From Candidatus Thermodiscus eudorianus (GTDB lineage: Archaea; Thermoproteota; Thermoprotei_A; Sulfolobales; Acidilobaceae): 64,000 nt of DNA. Positions 25,689 through 34,171 of the stretch are shown in pieces. The stretch covers positions 62,001-126,000 of the forward strand of contig WAOW01000006.1 in the NCBI GenBank assembly GCA_015521085.1, in the 5' to 3' direction. Both the position numbers and the translations under genes were made by a program. A model generated the notes under the pieces. That model was given only the letters and a program-made list of their open reading frames with translations. It made no database searches and was not told the DNA's origin. Within the stretch, counting starts at the first letter, position 1, and every line of letters starts with the position of its first letter.

Positions 25689-27383
25689 GTGACAGCGTTG
25701 GTTGATCTATTAGGCCAGTGGGCAAAGTATCCAGCGTTCCACGACAGAGTGCTGTCCATGATAGGTATAGAGGTCCACTGGGCCATACTCCAGTACGTGG
25801 TAGGGCTGAGCTTCATAGCATTCGTAGCATACCTGGTCTACCTCAAGACCGGCGACAAGAAATGGGAGAAGCTTGCCTACACCATCTTCAAGGGCTTCGT
25901 GATAGTATTCGCTGTCGGTGCAGCCACCGGTACAGCCAGCGAGTTCGGACTAGTACTCCTATGGCCCAACCTCACCGAGGCAGCCGGCCGGTACATCTAT
26001 TTCCCACTCTACGCAGAGGTATTCGCCTTCCTACTAGAGGTCATATTCGTCTACCTGACCTTCTATGGCTGGAAGAAGTTCGGCAAGAAGGCCATGGTAG
26101 TACTACTACTCCTCTCCTTCATAGGGCCATGGTACAGCGCTGCCATGATCGTGAGCGTGAACAGCTACATGGTCGCCCCAACAGGCATAGTGCCAGCCTA
26201 CGACCCATCCACCGGGGCATGGCTCTACGACCAGGGATACCCGAAGATAACCCTCGTGGTCCCCAACGACCTAGTCGAGGCCCTGAACGTGTCACTGCTA
26301 CAGAGCCTTGGCATGACCGTGAAAGGCAAGCTAAGCGACGCGGTCATAGTGGAGATGCCGTCTAGGATAGTACAACACCTAGCCTACGAGGCCTGGTCCG
26401 GCCACACGGTGAAGGACAGCATACTAGCGCTGGTGGCGAACAAGGACTACGTAAAGGCCCACCCAGAGATACTGAATGTGCCAGTCAAGGCTATAGTAGA
26501 TAAGATACTCGTCAGGACGGTAGAGTACGCCGGAGTCGAGGTCGTAACCTTCAAGAGCCCCGTCTACACAGCATCGATCCTACACGTCATAGGCTCAGCG
26601 TTGACTGTCAGCGCCTTCACGATGCTAGGAGCCTATGCGCTGAGGATCAAGAGATACGGGGAGGCGTCGCCGGAATACAAGGACTACATAGACTCGGCCT
26701 TCAAGTTTGCAGCCGTCTTCGCCCTGGTAATCATCGCGCTCCAGGGATTCGTCTTCGGCCACGAGATGGGCGTGTCCATAGCCCACTACAACCCAGAGAA
26801 GTTCTCGGCCATGGAGGCGACGACAAGCAAGATAACCCCGCTTACGAAGCTCATGCCGGGAGCAGAGAAGCTGGCCGCCTTCCTGGCATACGGCGATCCC
26901 AACGCGCCGCTACCCAGCTACGATGAGATACCCGACAACTACTGCGCGTGCCAGGCCACGCTGGGAGACGACATGGCCAGAATAGGGACCTGCAAGCCGC
27001 CACTGATAATACACTACCTCTACTACACCAAGATAGGCCTAGGAGTACTCCTAGGACTCTACGCGCTGATACTAGTATTCTACCTATGGAGGAGCGGCGT
27101 CTCCGGAGTGCCGGGATGGCTACTAGCACTAGGGCCGGTGGCGCTGGTGGTGGCCCAGATAGTCAGCTACTTCGGCTGGGCTGTCAGGGAGATCGGAAGA
27201 AAGCCGTGGACTATCTACGGAGTCATGACCCCAGACGTAGCCCACACCGCCAACCCAGCGAGCACCGCCGCCGTAGCACTGGTTGCGCTCTTCTTCATCG
27301 TAGTCCTGGCTGCACTCGGCTACAGCGTGTACAGGTTCCTCTGGGTGCCTGGTAGGCCTGAAGAGGAGGAGGTGATGGCGTGA
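25689..27383 (+). CDS. cydA: cytochrome bd-type quinol oxidase subunit I
   Basis: CydA catalyses quinol oxidation and oxygen reduction in the membrane. Heme and channel residues can be matched by position: His30 (EVHWAILQY), Glu85 (TASEFGLVLLW), Glu110 and Glu117 (YAEVFAFLLEV), His299 (SILHVIGSA), the Q-loop side motif KFSAMEA (371-377) and the hallmark Glu501-x-GRKPW (503-507). A large external Q-loop (about 160-290) carries extra sequence, and a Cys-containing insert (NYCACQATLGDD) lies at 417-428. About nine membrane segments. The GTG at 25689 follows a strong TATA box. The partner gene overlaps its stop and is itself CydA-like, not CydB-like. Confidence 0.92.
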   Translation: MTALVDLLGQWAKYPAFHDRVLSMIGIEVHWAILQYVVGLSFIAFVAYLVYLKTGDKKWEKLAYTIFKGFVIVFAVGAATGTASEFGLVLLWPNLTEAAGRYIYFPLYAEVFAFLLEVIFVYLTFYGWKKFGKKAMVVLLLLSFIGPWYSAAMIVSVNSYMVAPTGIVPAYDPSTGAWLYDQGYPKITLVVPNDLVEALNVSLLQSLGMTVKGKLSDAVIVEMPSRIVQHLAYEAWSGHTVKDSILALVANKDYVKAHPEILNVPVKAIVDKILVRTVEYAGVEVVTFKSPVYTASILHVIGSALTVSAFTMLGAYALRIKRYGEASPEYKDYIDSAFKFAAVFALVIIALQGFVFGHEMGVSIAHYNPEKFSAMEATTSKITPLTKLMPGAEKLAAFLAYGDPNAPLPSYDEIPDNYCACQATLGDDMARIGTCKPPLIIHYLYYTKIGLGVLLGLYALILVFYLWRSGVSGVPGWLLALGPVALVVAQIVSYFGWAVREIGRKPWTIYGVMTPDVAHTANPASTAAVALVALFFIVVLAALGYSVYRFLWVPGRPEEEEVMA

Positions 27384-28597
27384 TGTTGACGTGGACAACC
27401 TTCTGGCTAGCCCTCGTATTCTCCTTCCACATAGTCATGGTGAACCTGGGCATATTCCTAGCGCTATACGTGCCACTACTCAAATACAGAGTCGACAAGA
27501 AGGGCGACAAGCCGCTAGACGCCGTCGCCTACAAGCTTATGAAGTTCTACGCGGCAACCTACGGGGTCGCCGGGGTCTTCGCCACCGCATTCACAGTATT
27601 CCTGCTAAGCTTCTATCCAGACTTCCTAGGACTCGCGGGCAACATCACACTGATACCCTTCGGGCTAGCGATAATAATGATCGTAGTGCACTTCTTCTCC
27701 ATAACAGGCTTCTACTACGGCTGGCATAGATGGAGTAGAGGAACCCACTACCTCTTCGGCTTCCTACTAGGACTATCAGCGGTACTCATACCATTCGCCT
27801 TCAGATCAGTATTCGCATTCCTAAACATACCGGTAGGCCTCGAACTGGCGGGCGGAAAGCTGAGCCTCAACGTCGGGAAGGCGCTAACAAACCCGACCTT
27901 CCCACCGCTATACCTCAAGTCCCTGACCGCCGCGATAACCGCTGGAGCCTTCGCCGTGGCCGGAGGCCTAGCATTCTCGGCGGCCAAGAGCAACGATGCA
28001 GAGTACAAGAGGGCGGTCGGCGTCGTGACCAGGGACCTGGCGCCGGTGATAGCGGCTGGTCTAATCCTAATGATTGTATTCGGCCTATGGTACGCTATAA
28101 GCCTACAAGACATACCCTACAAGTTCAACAACGTGTTCGCCAGGCTCGGCTGGAAGGCCGGTGACGGAGCCATTGCCCACGACCTGAGCTGGCTGTTCGT
28201 GTTGAAGATGCTGTTCTTCGCCTTCCAGATCTACGTGATAGCGGTAGTGTACAAGTACCTGAAGAGCGGAGAGATACCGCCGTCCAAGGCGAGCCTAGCC
28301 CTCTACGGAGGCCTAGCCGCCCTACTCACCGTGGCCCTGGGAGAATTGCTCAACGCCTTCAGCCAGTACCCCTACTTCATAGCCTGCCTCGGCTCGCCGC
28401 AGCCATGCCAGGACCTACTAGCACAGATACCCAAGGACCAGCTACAGTACCTGGCAAACACGTTGAACCTGGAGACCTACAACTCGCTAGCAGTACTAGG
28501 AGGCGTGAAGATCATAACGTCGCTCTTCATGATATTCCTGATAGCGTCGACCTTCTACTTCTTCTACGTCTACTTCTTCAAGAAGGAACAAGCATAA
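27383..28597 (+). CDS. CydA' - second CydA-like oxidase subunit in place of CydB
   Basis: The 404-residue membrane protein begins LALVFSFHIVMVNLGIFLAL, which lines up with the N-terminus of CydA including one His, and has FYYGWHRW matching the FYGW of CydA. It lacks the acidic residues of the proton/heme site (AFTVFLLSFYP where CydA has the Glu) and the GRxPW motif. This fits CydA', the duplicated CydA-like subunit reported for archaeal CydAA' oxidases that have no CydB. The ATG overlaps the cydA stop (TGATG); a GTG one codon earlier is an alternative. The two subunits are certainly co-expressed. Confidence 0.82.
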   Translation: MLTWTTFWLALVFSFHIVMVNLGIFLALYVPLLKYRVDKKGDKPLDAVAYKLMKFYAATYGVAGVFATAFTVFLLSFYPDFLGLAGNITLIPFGLAIIMIVVHFFSITGFYYGWHRWSRGTHYLFGFLLGLSAVLIPFAFRSVFAFLNIPVGLELAGGKLSLNVGKALTNPTFPPLYLKSLTAAITAGAFAVAGGLAFSAAKSNDAEYKRAVGVVTRDLAPVIAAGLILMIVFGLWYAISLQDIPYKFNNVFARLGWKAGDGAIAHDLSWLFVLKMLFFAFQIYVIAVVYKYLKSGEIPPSKASLALYGGLAALLTVALGELLNAFSQYPYFIACLGSPQPCQDLLAQIPKDQLQYLANTLNLETYNSLAVLGGVKIITSLFMIFLIASTFYFFYVYFFKKEQA

Positions 28598-28610
28598 ACC
28601 ATCTAAAACA

Positions 28611-28630
28611 ATAATCTTTTTCCCTCTCCC
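28611..28630 (+). terminator. T-rich terminator of the cyd operon
   Basis: AATCTTTTTCCCTCTCCCC follows the last cyd codon by about 15 bp. The pyrimidine-rich T5 run fits an archaeal intrinsic terminator and closes the two-gene unit. Confidence 0.55.
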
Positions 28631-28721
28631 CTGTCCCCTAGCCCAGACGCTTCTACAGCCCCCATGGATATATGAAGCCCAGGGCCCAGCTAGACGTAAC
28701 CCATGGGGGAGCCTATCTACC

Positions 28722-29420
28722 ATGACCGGTAGAGTGGAGCTCGTAGTGGTTAACGATAACGAGCCGGGTCCTGGGCTCTACAACGACTGGGGCTGGAGCC
28801 TATACATCAAGGCCCATAATAGAGAGGTGTTGTTCGACGCCGACACCAAATACACCGTCATAGAATACAACGCTAGAGCACTGGGAATCGACCTGTCGAG
28901 GCTGGACTTCGCGGTCCTAAGCCACTGGCACAGAGATCACTACGGAGGCTTCCCAGCCGTAGCCATGGCTAGAAAGGGGCTAACCGTATACACCCCACCC
29001 GGCCCCCTGCCGAGGCTCGCGAGACTGGGACTAGAGCCCGTGCCAGTCGACGAGACACTCTACATCGGCGGATACACTATAATGGAGCCCCTCTACGTAG
29101 GGGGACTAGACCTGTACGAGCTAGGCCTCATAGTAGAGTCCCCGAAGGGGCCGGTTCTAGTGGTGGGCTGCAGCCATCCAGGCATAGACAACATAGCCAG
29201 GAAAGCCGCCAGCATAGTAGAGGAAGAGCTATTCATGGTTATCGGTGGCTTCCACAACCCACCGGCAGACGCGATAGACGCTGTAGCCGAGCTAGTAGAG
29301 GGACCCATATGCGCGAGCCACTGTAGCGGCGACGATGCGAAACGCTACATAAGATCCCGGTATCCCGGCAAGTCCTGCAGCGTGAGGACTGGGTCCAAGA
29401 TCACGATCACCGGGGCATAG
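28722..29420 (+). CDS. metallo-beta-lactamase-fold hydrolase (COG1237 type)
   Basis: The MBL metal motif is HWHRDHYGG (His68, His70, Asp72, His73), followed by GCSHPGIDNI and a later His (IGGFHNPP) and a closing ASHCSGDD. The N-terminal EPGPGLYNDWGWSLYI and the GCSHPGI motif are typical of the COG1237 group, which includes an archaeal enzyme proposed to act in methanopterin-type aminobenzene-ribofuranosyl phosphate synthesis; in non-methanogens the substrate is unknown. The ATG follows a GGGGGAG element. It is 28 bp before the radical SAM gene and may form an operon with it. Confidence 0.85.
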   Translation: MTGRVELVVVNDNEPGPGLYNDWGWSLYIKAHNREVLFDADTKYTVIEYNARALGIDLSRLDFAVLSHWHRDHYGGFPAVAMARKGLTVYTPPGPLPRLARLGLEPVPVDETLYIGGYTIMEPLYVGGLDLYELGLIVESPKGPVLVVGCSHPGIDNIARKAASIVEEELFMVIGGFHNPPADAIDAVAELVEGPICASHCSGDDAKRYIRSRYPGKSCSVRTGSKITITGA

Positions 29421-29448
29421 AAGGGGAGAGCCCTCTCGGGTGTGTCGG

Positions 29449-30801
29449 ATGAAGCTTGCGGTCATAGCGAGGCCCGTCTACGGGGCTAGAAACGCCTTCG
29501 GACCCCTGCTCACGAGCATAGAGGAGGAGCTCGGGGATAAAGTGGAAACCCTGGTGGTGGAGGGGAACCCGCTACGCGAGGCGAGCTCCTATAAGCTAAG
29601 AGGGTACACGCCGGTCATACTCTACGGCGTCTCCTCGCCCTCATACCTGGAGCTGAGGAGTGAAATCCGGGAGGCCGCGGGGAGGTATATTGTCGTGGCG
29701 GGGGGACCTCATGCCGAGGGAGCCTACTGGCACCTTCTGAGGGATGGCGTGTGGGCTGCTGTAGTGGGTGACGGCGAGGCCGCGTTGACCAGCCTACTCC
29801 AGGCTTTGGTGAGGCGTGAGGGTCCCTCTGAGGCGGTCAACGTCGCCTACAGGGACGAGGACGGGGGGTTTAGGGTCTCTAGGCAGGTGCTTGTGAGGCT
29901 AGACGACTACCCGCCCTACAATGTTAGGCACCAGCTCTATCCCCCCATAGAGATCATGAGGGGATGCATATACCGGTGCAGGTTCTGCCAAGTCCCATGG
30001 CTCTTCAAAGCATCAGTCAGGTATAGGGGGCTGGAGTCTACCCTTGAAGCCTCCCAGAGGTATATAGAGGCTGGGTACCGGAGGATTAGATTCGTAGCAC
30101 CCATAGGATTCGCCTATATGAGCCGTGGACCCGGGGACGTCAACCTCGACGCTATAGAGGGTCTCTTGAAGGGTGTTAGGAGGCTGGGGGGCGTCCCGTT
30201 CCTCGGAAGCTTCCCCAGCGAGGTGAGGCCCGAGTACGTGACTAGAGAGGTACTAGACCTTGTTAGAAGGTATGCAGGTAATAGGAGGGTTTCCCTGGGC
30301 CTGCAGAGCGGTTCCGACAAGTTGCTTGAGAGGGTTGGACGCGGCCATACGGTTGAGGACACCTTGGAGGCCGTCAAGCTGGTCCTGGACCACGGGCTTG
30401 TCCCAGTGGTTGATCTAATGTTCTCGTTGCCAGGCGAGGATGAGGAGGATGTAGAGGAGACCGTTAGAGTCATGTTCGAGCTAGCAGGGATGGGTGCTAG
30501 GCTGAGGCTCCACACCTTCATCCCCCTACCAGGGACCCCGCTGGCCAGGTCCAAGCCCTCCCCAGTCAACGAGAGATACAAGAAGGCGGCGCTCAAACTG
30601 CTTGGCAAGGGCGTCCTTGAGGGCTACTGGAGGGAGCAGGAGCAACTAGCGCCAAGGGTCTACTGTCTGACGGCTCTCGATCCGGCTCCGACCCCCGAGC
30701 CTAGGCCCCTGCCCGGGAGCCTGGAGTACTGTTCTAGGCACGGCTTGTCCCTCCCAGGTAATACCGTGCATATACAGGAACCCAGTAACAGTTTTAAGTA
30801 A
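29449..30801 (+). CDS. B12-binding-type radical SAM protein (TIGR04013-like)
   Basis: An N-terminal Rossmann-like domain (about 1-140) has a GDGEA motif (VVGDGEAALTSLL) seen in B12-binding radical SAM proteins. The radical SAM core follows with the cluster motif RGCIYRCRFC (Cys173, Cys177, Cys180), then YRRIRFVAP and VSLGLQSGSD. The pattern matches the uncharacterised archaeal TIGR04013 group. Possible chemistry is methylation or methylthiolation at an inert carbon, but the substrate is unknown. The ATG at 29449 is chosen over a GTG at 29440. It lies behind the MBL hydrolase gene and contains one GAGGGTCCCTC palindrome (29818-29828). Confidence 0.88.
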   Translation: MKLAVIARPVYGARNAFGPLLTSIEEELGDKVETLVVEGNPLREASSYKLRGYTPVILYGVSSPSYLELRSEIREAAGRYIVVAGGPHAEGAYWHLLRDGVWAAVVGDGEAALTSLLQALVRREGPSEAVNVAYRDEDGGFRVSRQVLVRLDDYPPYNVRHQLYPPIEIMRGCIYRCRFCQVPWLFKASVRYRGLESTLEASQRYIEAGYRRIRFVAPIGFAYMSRGPGDVNLDAIEGLLKGVRRLGGVPFLGSFPSEVRPEYVTREVLDLVRRYAGNRRVSLGLQSGSDKLLERVGRGHTVEDTLEAVKLVLDHGLVPVVDLMFSLPGEDEEDVEETVRVMFELAGMGARLRLHTFIPLPGTPLARSKPSPVNERYKKAALKLLGKGVLEGYWREQEQLAPRVYCLTALDPAPTPEPRPLPGSLEYCSRHGLSLPGNTVHIQEPSNSFK

Positions 30802-30843
30802 GTCTACCATGGTGACTAGTTTTCAATAGTTAATTAAAGATAA

Positions 30844-30897
30844 TCTCATGTGAGAAAGCCTAGTATTTAAACATTTTACCCGTTTGTTTCAAACGGG
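30844..30897 (+). promoter_or_regulatory. purine-type permease promoter with inverted repeats
   Basis: TCTCA-TG-TGAGA (30844-30855) lies just before the TATA box TATTTAAA (30864-30871). A perfect inverted repeat CCCGTTTG-TTT-CAAACGGG (30879-30897) covers the expected transcription start and ends 8 bp before the ATG. In DNA it could be a repressor operator; in RNA it would form an 8-bp stem whose 3' arm contains the GGGGG ribosome-binding purines. Both point to control of this transporter, presumably by purine supply. Confidence 0.6.
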
Positions 30898-30905
30898 GGA
30901 TCATT

Positions 30906-32279
30906 ATGAGCCTAGCCTCAAGGCTTGACTCCTTCTTCAAGATAAGCGAGAGAGGCTCAAGCATACGGATCGAGGTCATAGCCGGCCTAACCACCTTCAT
31001 GACAATGGCCTACATACTGCTAGTGAACCCCATAATCCTGGGGGATGGCGGTGTCCCCAAGGAGGGCGTGGTCGCAGCCACCGCTCTCTCCTCGGCCCTG
31101 GCGACCCTCATGATGGGGCTATACGCCAACGCGCCCTACGCGCTGGCGCCGGGCATGGGGCTCAACGCCTACTTCGCCTATAGCGTCGTGCCCTTCATAG
31201 CAACCATACTCGCGGCCAGGGGCATATCGTCTACCGAGCCCTGGCGTATAGCCCTGGCGGCGGTCTTCATAGAGGGCCTGGTATTCATACTCCTCTCCGT
31301 CACCAGGGCCCGGGAGGCTGTGGCGAACGCCATACCTCCAGGGCTCAAGTACTCTATAGCCGCGGGGATAGGCCTGTTCCTAACACTAATCGGCTTCGAG
31401 AACGCTGGGCTGGTAACCGGTAACCCGGCTACATTCATAGGACTCAACATAGAGGCCTTCACAAAGCCTGGCCCCATCATAGCACTCGTATTCCTCCTCG
31501 TGGCCGGAGCCCTAATGGCCCTCCGGGTACCGGGGGCCCTCCTACTGTCGATTATAACGGCCGCGATAGCTAGCTGGATCACGGGGGTCTCGAAACCCCC
31601 GGAGCATCTGGTGGCCCTGCCTAGCTTCAGTGCGGCCTTCAAACTAGACCTTCCCGGCCTCCTGGATCTAGGGCTCGCCACCATGGTGGCGATCATATTC
31701 ACATTCTTCATGGTAGATTTCTTCGACACCCTGGGGACAGTCACTGGGCTATCAGCGATAGCCGGGCTGATGGACGAGAGGGGCAGGATCAAGGGGCTCG
31801 GGCGGATGCTGCTCACAGACGCCACCGGGACCACTATAGGGGCCTTGCTCGGCACTAGCACTGTGACCACGTACATTGAGAGCGCGGCCGGGGTAGAGGA
31901 GGGTGGCAGGACCGGGCTGACCGCGGTCGTGGTTGGCCTGCTCTTCCTCCTGGGACTCTTCTTCGCGCCATTCTTCGTTGCAACCCCGAAATACGCGACG
32001 GCCCCCGCGTTGATAATTGTGGGGCTCCTCATGGCCCAGGCGATCAATAGGATTGACTTGAGGGACCCTACGGAGGCGATACCGGCCTTCCTAACGATAG
32101 CCGGTATACCCTTCACGTTCAGCATAGCGGACGGTATGGCGCTAGGCTTCATAAGCTATGTGGTGTTGAAGGCGGCGAGCGGGAGGTGGAGGGAGCTCAA
32201 CTGGGTTATAGTCCTCATAGCCCTGATATTCCTAGCCTACTTCATAAGCCTACCCCAGATCCAAGCATCGATCTCCTAA
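30906..32279 (+). CDS. NCS2-family nucleobase permease (AzgA-like)
   Basis: A 457-residue transporter with 12-14 membrane segments. Motifs of the AzgA (COG2252) branch of nucleobase:cation symporter-2 are present: GLTTFMTMAYILLVNP, APGMGLNAYFAY, FFDTLGTVTGLS and GTSTVTTYIESAAGVEEGGRTGLTA. These proteins import adenine, guanine or hypoxanthine with protons. The short N-terminal amphipathic segment (RLDSFFKISERGSSIRIE) is typical. The promoter shows strong inverted repeats. It stands alone as a transcription unit. Confidence 0.92.
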   Translation: MSLASRLDSFFKISERGSSIRIEVIAGLTTFMTMAYILLVNPIILGDGGVPKEGVVAATALSSALATLMMGLYANAPYALAPGMGLNAYFAYSVVPFIATILAARGISSTEPWRIALAAVFIEGLVFILLSVTRAREAVANAIPPGLKYSIAAGIGLFLTLIGFENAGLVTGNPATFIGLNIEAFTKPGPIIALVFLLVAGALMALRVPGALLLSIITAAIASWITGVSKPPEHLVALPSFSAAFKLDLPGLLDLGLATMVAIIFTFFMVDFFDTLGTVTGLSAIAGLMDERGRIKGLGRMLLTDATGTTIGALLGTSTVTTYIESAAGVEEGGRTGLTAVVVGLLFLLGLFFAPFFVATPKYATAPALIIVGLLMAQAINRIDLRDPTEAIPAFLTIAGIPFTFSIADGMALGFISYVVLKAASGRWRELNWVIVLIALIFLAYFISLPQIQASIS

Positions 32280-32518
32280 AACGGGGAAAACTGGATAACC
32301 GCAGCATTCATTTTTAACTATATAAAATTATTAATAATTAAATATACCTGCATAACCTACCCTCACACCCTCAACCACAAAAAATCCGAAGGTCCCTAGG
32401 GCAAGCAACACTAGACCTCCCAGGCAAGCCTATAAGAGGGAATCCAAGAGCCAAAAATAGTCATATAGCCATATCATTTAAGATCCTCCGAGTAGTATTC
32501 TCTATAGGGGGCTACTAG

Positions 32519-32773
32519 GTGGGATCCACAATAAGCACTGTCGAAGAACTTGTCTTAAGGAGAAGATGGCTCATAGAAGAAACAAAAAAATTTGAGAAAA
32601 AATATGGTATCGATAGTAGAGATTTCTATGAGAAGTGGAGTAAAGGGCTACTCCCCGAGCCCTTAGACCCAGAGGTACACGGGGATTTCATGATATGGTA
32701 TGGGCTCATAGAGGAGTTAAACAGGCTTGAAGTGGAACTCGAAAAGAAGCTTAAACCGAGCAAAAGAGAGTGA
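32519..32773 (+). CDS. putative antitoxin of a TumE-type pair
   Basis: This 84-residue charged helical protein (VEELVLRRRWLIEETKKFEKK, then SRDFYEKWSKGLLPEPLD and a closing coiled coil LIEELNRLEVELEKKL) is followed after 4 bp by a DUF6516/TumE-type toxin gene. Pairs of this order and size are common in archaea. It starts with GTG at 32519 in an AT-richer pocket than the surroundings, in keeping with a mobile module. The antitoxin role is inferred from position; no DNA-binding domain is obvious. Confidence 0.7.
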   Translation: MGSTISTVEELVLRRRWLIEETKKFEKKYGIDSRDFYEKWSKGLLPEPLDPEVHGDFMIWYGLIEELNRLEVELEKKLKPSKRE

Positions 32774-32777
32774 AATA

Positions 32778-33149
32778 ATGCCAACTAGACTAGCTGACCG
32801 AATAGCCTATATCACAGGTAAGCTACGAACACTAGGATTCCAAAGCATTATCCTCGCAGCCTACAGGCCTGGTCCCACGAGTATAGAAGGCTACTTCAAG
32901 TTAAATGCAACAAAACAGGATTTCAGAGTCTTTACGGCGGAGCTTATCTTAGGAGGATCAGTCATAAAATACTCGTACACACTGCTTTACGGCGGAAAAG
33001 TTATTCTCAGGTACGATAACGCTCCCCATCACCCCCATATCGAAACATTTCCACACCATAAACACGAAGACGATAAAATAACGCCGCTTTTCAACCCCTC
33101 GGTAGACGCCTTTATTGAAGACGCCAAGCAAATAATCAAGGATCCCTAA
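32778..33149 (+). CDS. TumE-family (DUF6516) toxin
   Basis: The 123-residue protein ends its core with RYDNAPHHPHIETFPHHKH, the His-rich signature of the DUF6516/TumE family of toxins, after a beta-rich part (FRVFTAELILGGSVIKYSYTLLYGGKVILRY). Members are toxins of type II-like modules, but the biochemical target is not established to my knowledge. The frame extends back to 32727 inside the antitoxin gene; the ATG at 32778 is preferred as it sits 4 bp after the antitoxin stop. The His cluster could bind metal. Confidence 0.78.
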   Translation: MPTRLADRIAYITGKLRTLGFQSIILAAYRPGPTSIEGYFKLNATKQDFRVFTAELILGGSVIKYSYTLLYGGKVILRYDNAPHHPHIETFPHHKHEDDKITPLFNPSVDAFIEDAKQIIKDP

Positions 33150-33219
33150 CAGGAGGTATACTACTCACCCTCTAACGCATTGGTGGATCCATCAGCGAGA
33201 ACCCGAGCCTATCACCGCT

Positions 33220-33657
33220 TTAGAGCATTGTAGCTAAATACTCCGGTTCCTTTCCCAGCCATTCTCTAATTCTTTCCTTATTTCTCTGCAATTCCCTTTC
33301 TGCCCTCAAGAATAGAGGACTCAGGCCGTACTTCTTTGCCGCTGCTAGCGTGTAACAGCCTCCTAGGCTTATCGGTATTTGACACTTACATTTTGCCGCG
33401 TGCTCCCAGATCTTCTCGTCCTCTATGATTGTGAGCGTCCTTGAATCTATTAGGATCTGCATCCTTTCCAACGCCTTTTCCGAGCCCCACAATCTACAAG
33501 TCACATATAAGGCCTCGGTTAGGCCAAGCCTCGTCGCGTACGCGTCGATACTCCCTGTAATTATTGAGTTCACTAAGTCCTTGACTATATCGCTCCCAGC
33601 TAATACTTCGATCAAGACACTCGCGTCTAAGATATACGCCTTTTGTGGGGAGTTCAA
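33220..33657 (-). CDS. VapC-type PIN-domain toxin (third Asp replaced)
   Basis: PIN-domain layout: ILDASVLIEV (first Asp), GLTEALYVTCRLWG (Glu), IWEHAAKCKCQIPISLGGCYTLAAAKKYG and LFLRAERELQ. Related VapC toxins have Asp where this one reads Gly-Gly-Cys (LGDCYTLA expected), so the third acidic residue that binds Mg is missing and RNase activity may be lost or altered. The remaining sequence is intact and the overlap with the antitoxin start/stop (ATGA, 33654-33657) is conserved. Confidence 0.82.
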   Translation of the reverse strand: MNSPQKAYILDASVLIEVLAGSDIVKDLVNSIITGSIDAYATRLGLTEALYVTCRLWGSEKALERMQILIDSRTLTIIEDEKIWEHAAKCKCQIPISLGGCYTLAAAKKYGLSPLFLRAERELQRNKERIREWLGKEPEYLATML

Positions 33658-33902
33658 AACCTTGTATCCCTCCTCCTCTCGCTCGCTAAAAGGCGTTGTG
33701 CCGTATCAGTGTTGTGTTCTTTAACGGGGTTCTCTAGAAGGAGTTTTAGGAGTTGCGGCTTAGACTGTGCCCGCATGGCTAGGATACGTATTAATTCATC
33801 GTAGTCCAGTCTCCTCCCTAGCATAGCTTCGAAATCTATAAGGACCCTCTCAAGGAGTTTCTTCGTTTCCTTCCGGACTCTTATACTCGTATACTCCGAC
33901 AA
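33654..33902 (-). CDS. VapB-type antitoxin
   Basis: SEYTSIRVRKETKKLLERVLI followed by LGRRLDYDELIRILAMRA is the crenarchaeal VapB pattern: an N-terminal strand-helix-helix DNA-binding part and a C-terminal tail that would wrap the toxin. The frame extends to 33953 but the TTG at 33902 gives the usual SEYTSIRV start. The last four bases overlap the toxin start (ATGA). The promoter probably lies in the AT-rich ATATATG stretch at about 33938-33945 on the minus strand. Confidence 0.78.
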   Translation of the reverse strand: MSEYTSIRVRKETKKLLERVLIDFEAMLGRRLDYDELIRILAMRAQSKPQLLKLLLENPVKEHNTDTAQRLLASERRRDTRF

Positions 33903-34171
33903 TAGCCACGCCCACTTAATATGCAATGCATACAGAGCATATATGTTTTGCAAAGTATAACGATCTAGAAAGAATCAGAATACAAACTATGAGCAGAACT
34001 GGAGAGCACTAGCAAGACGTGTAGACCCTGTCGAAATAGTTGTTGGCGTTGAGGTGCTAAGGCCCGGCAATCATGCCACGGCCTGTACAGGTATATTCTA
34101 TGGTAGCCCTATCGGGTACTTGCTGCATGCCTTGTCACAGTTATGATTGTGGGAGAGGCGTTCCGAGGTCG

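Noticed and set aside
31178-32152. A 324-codon frame opposite the purine permease
   Set aside because: It is the antisense shadow of a well-conserved membrane transporter and has a Ser/Pro/Ala-rich composition with no motif.
33954-34171. Possible small gene between vapB and the CDP-alcohol transferase gene
   Set aside because: No frame with a credible start and ribosome binding site is present, and no RNA structure stands out.
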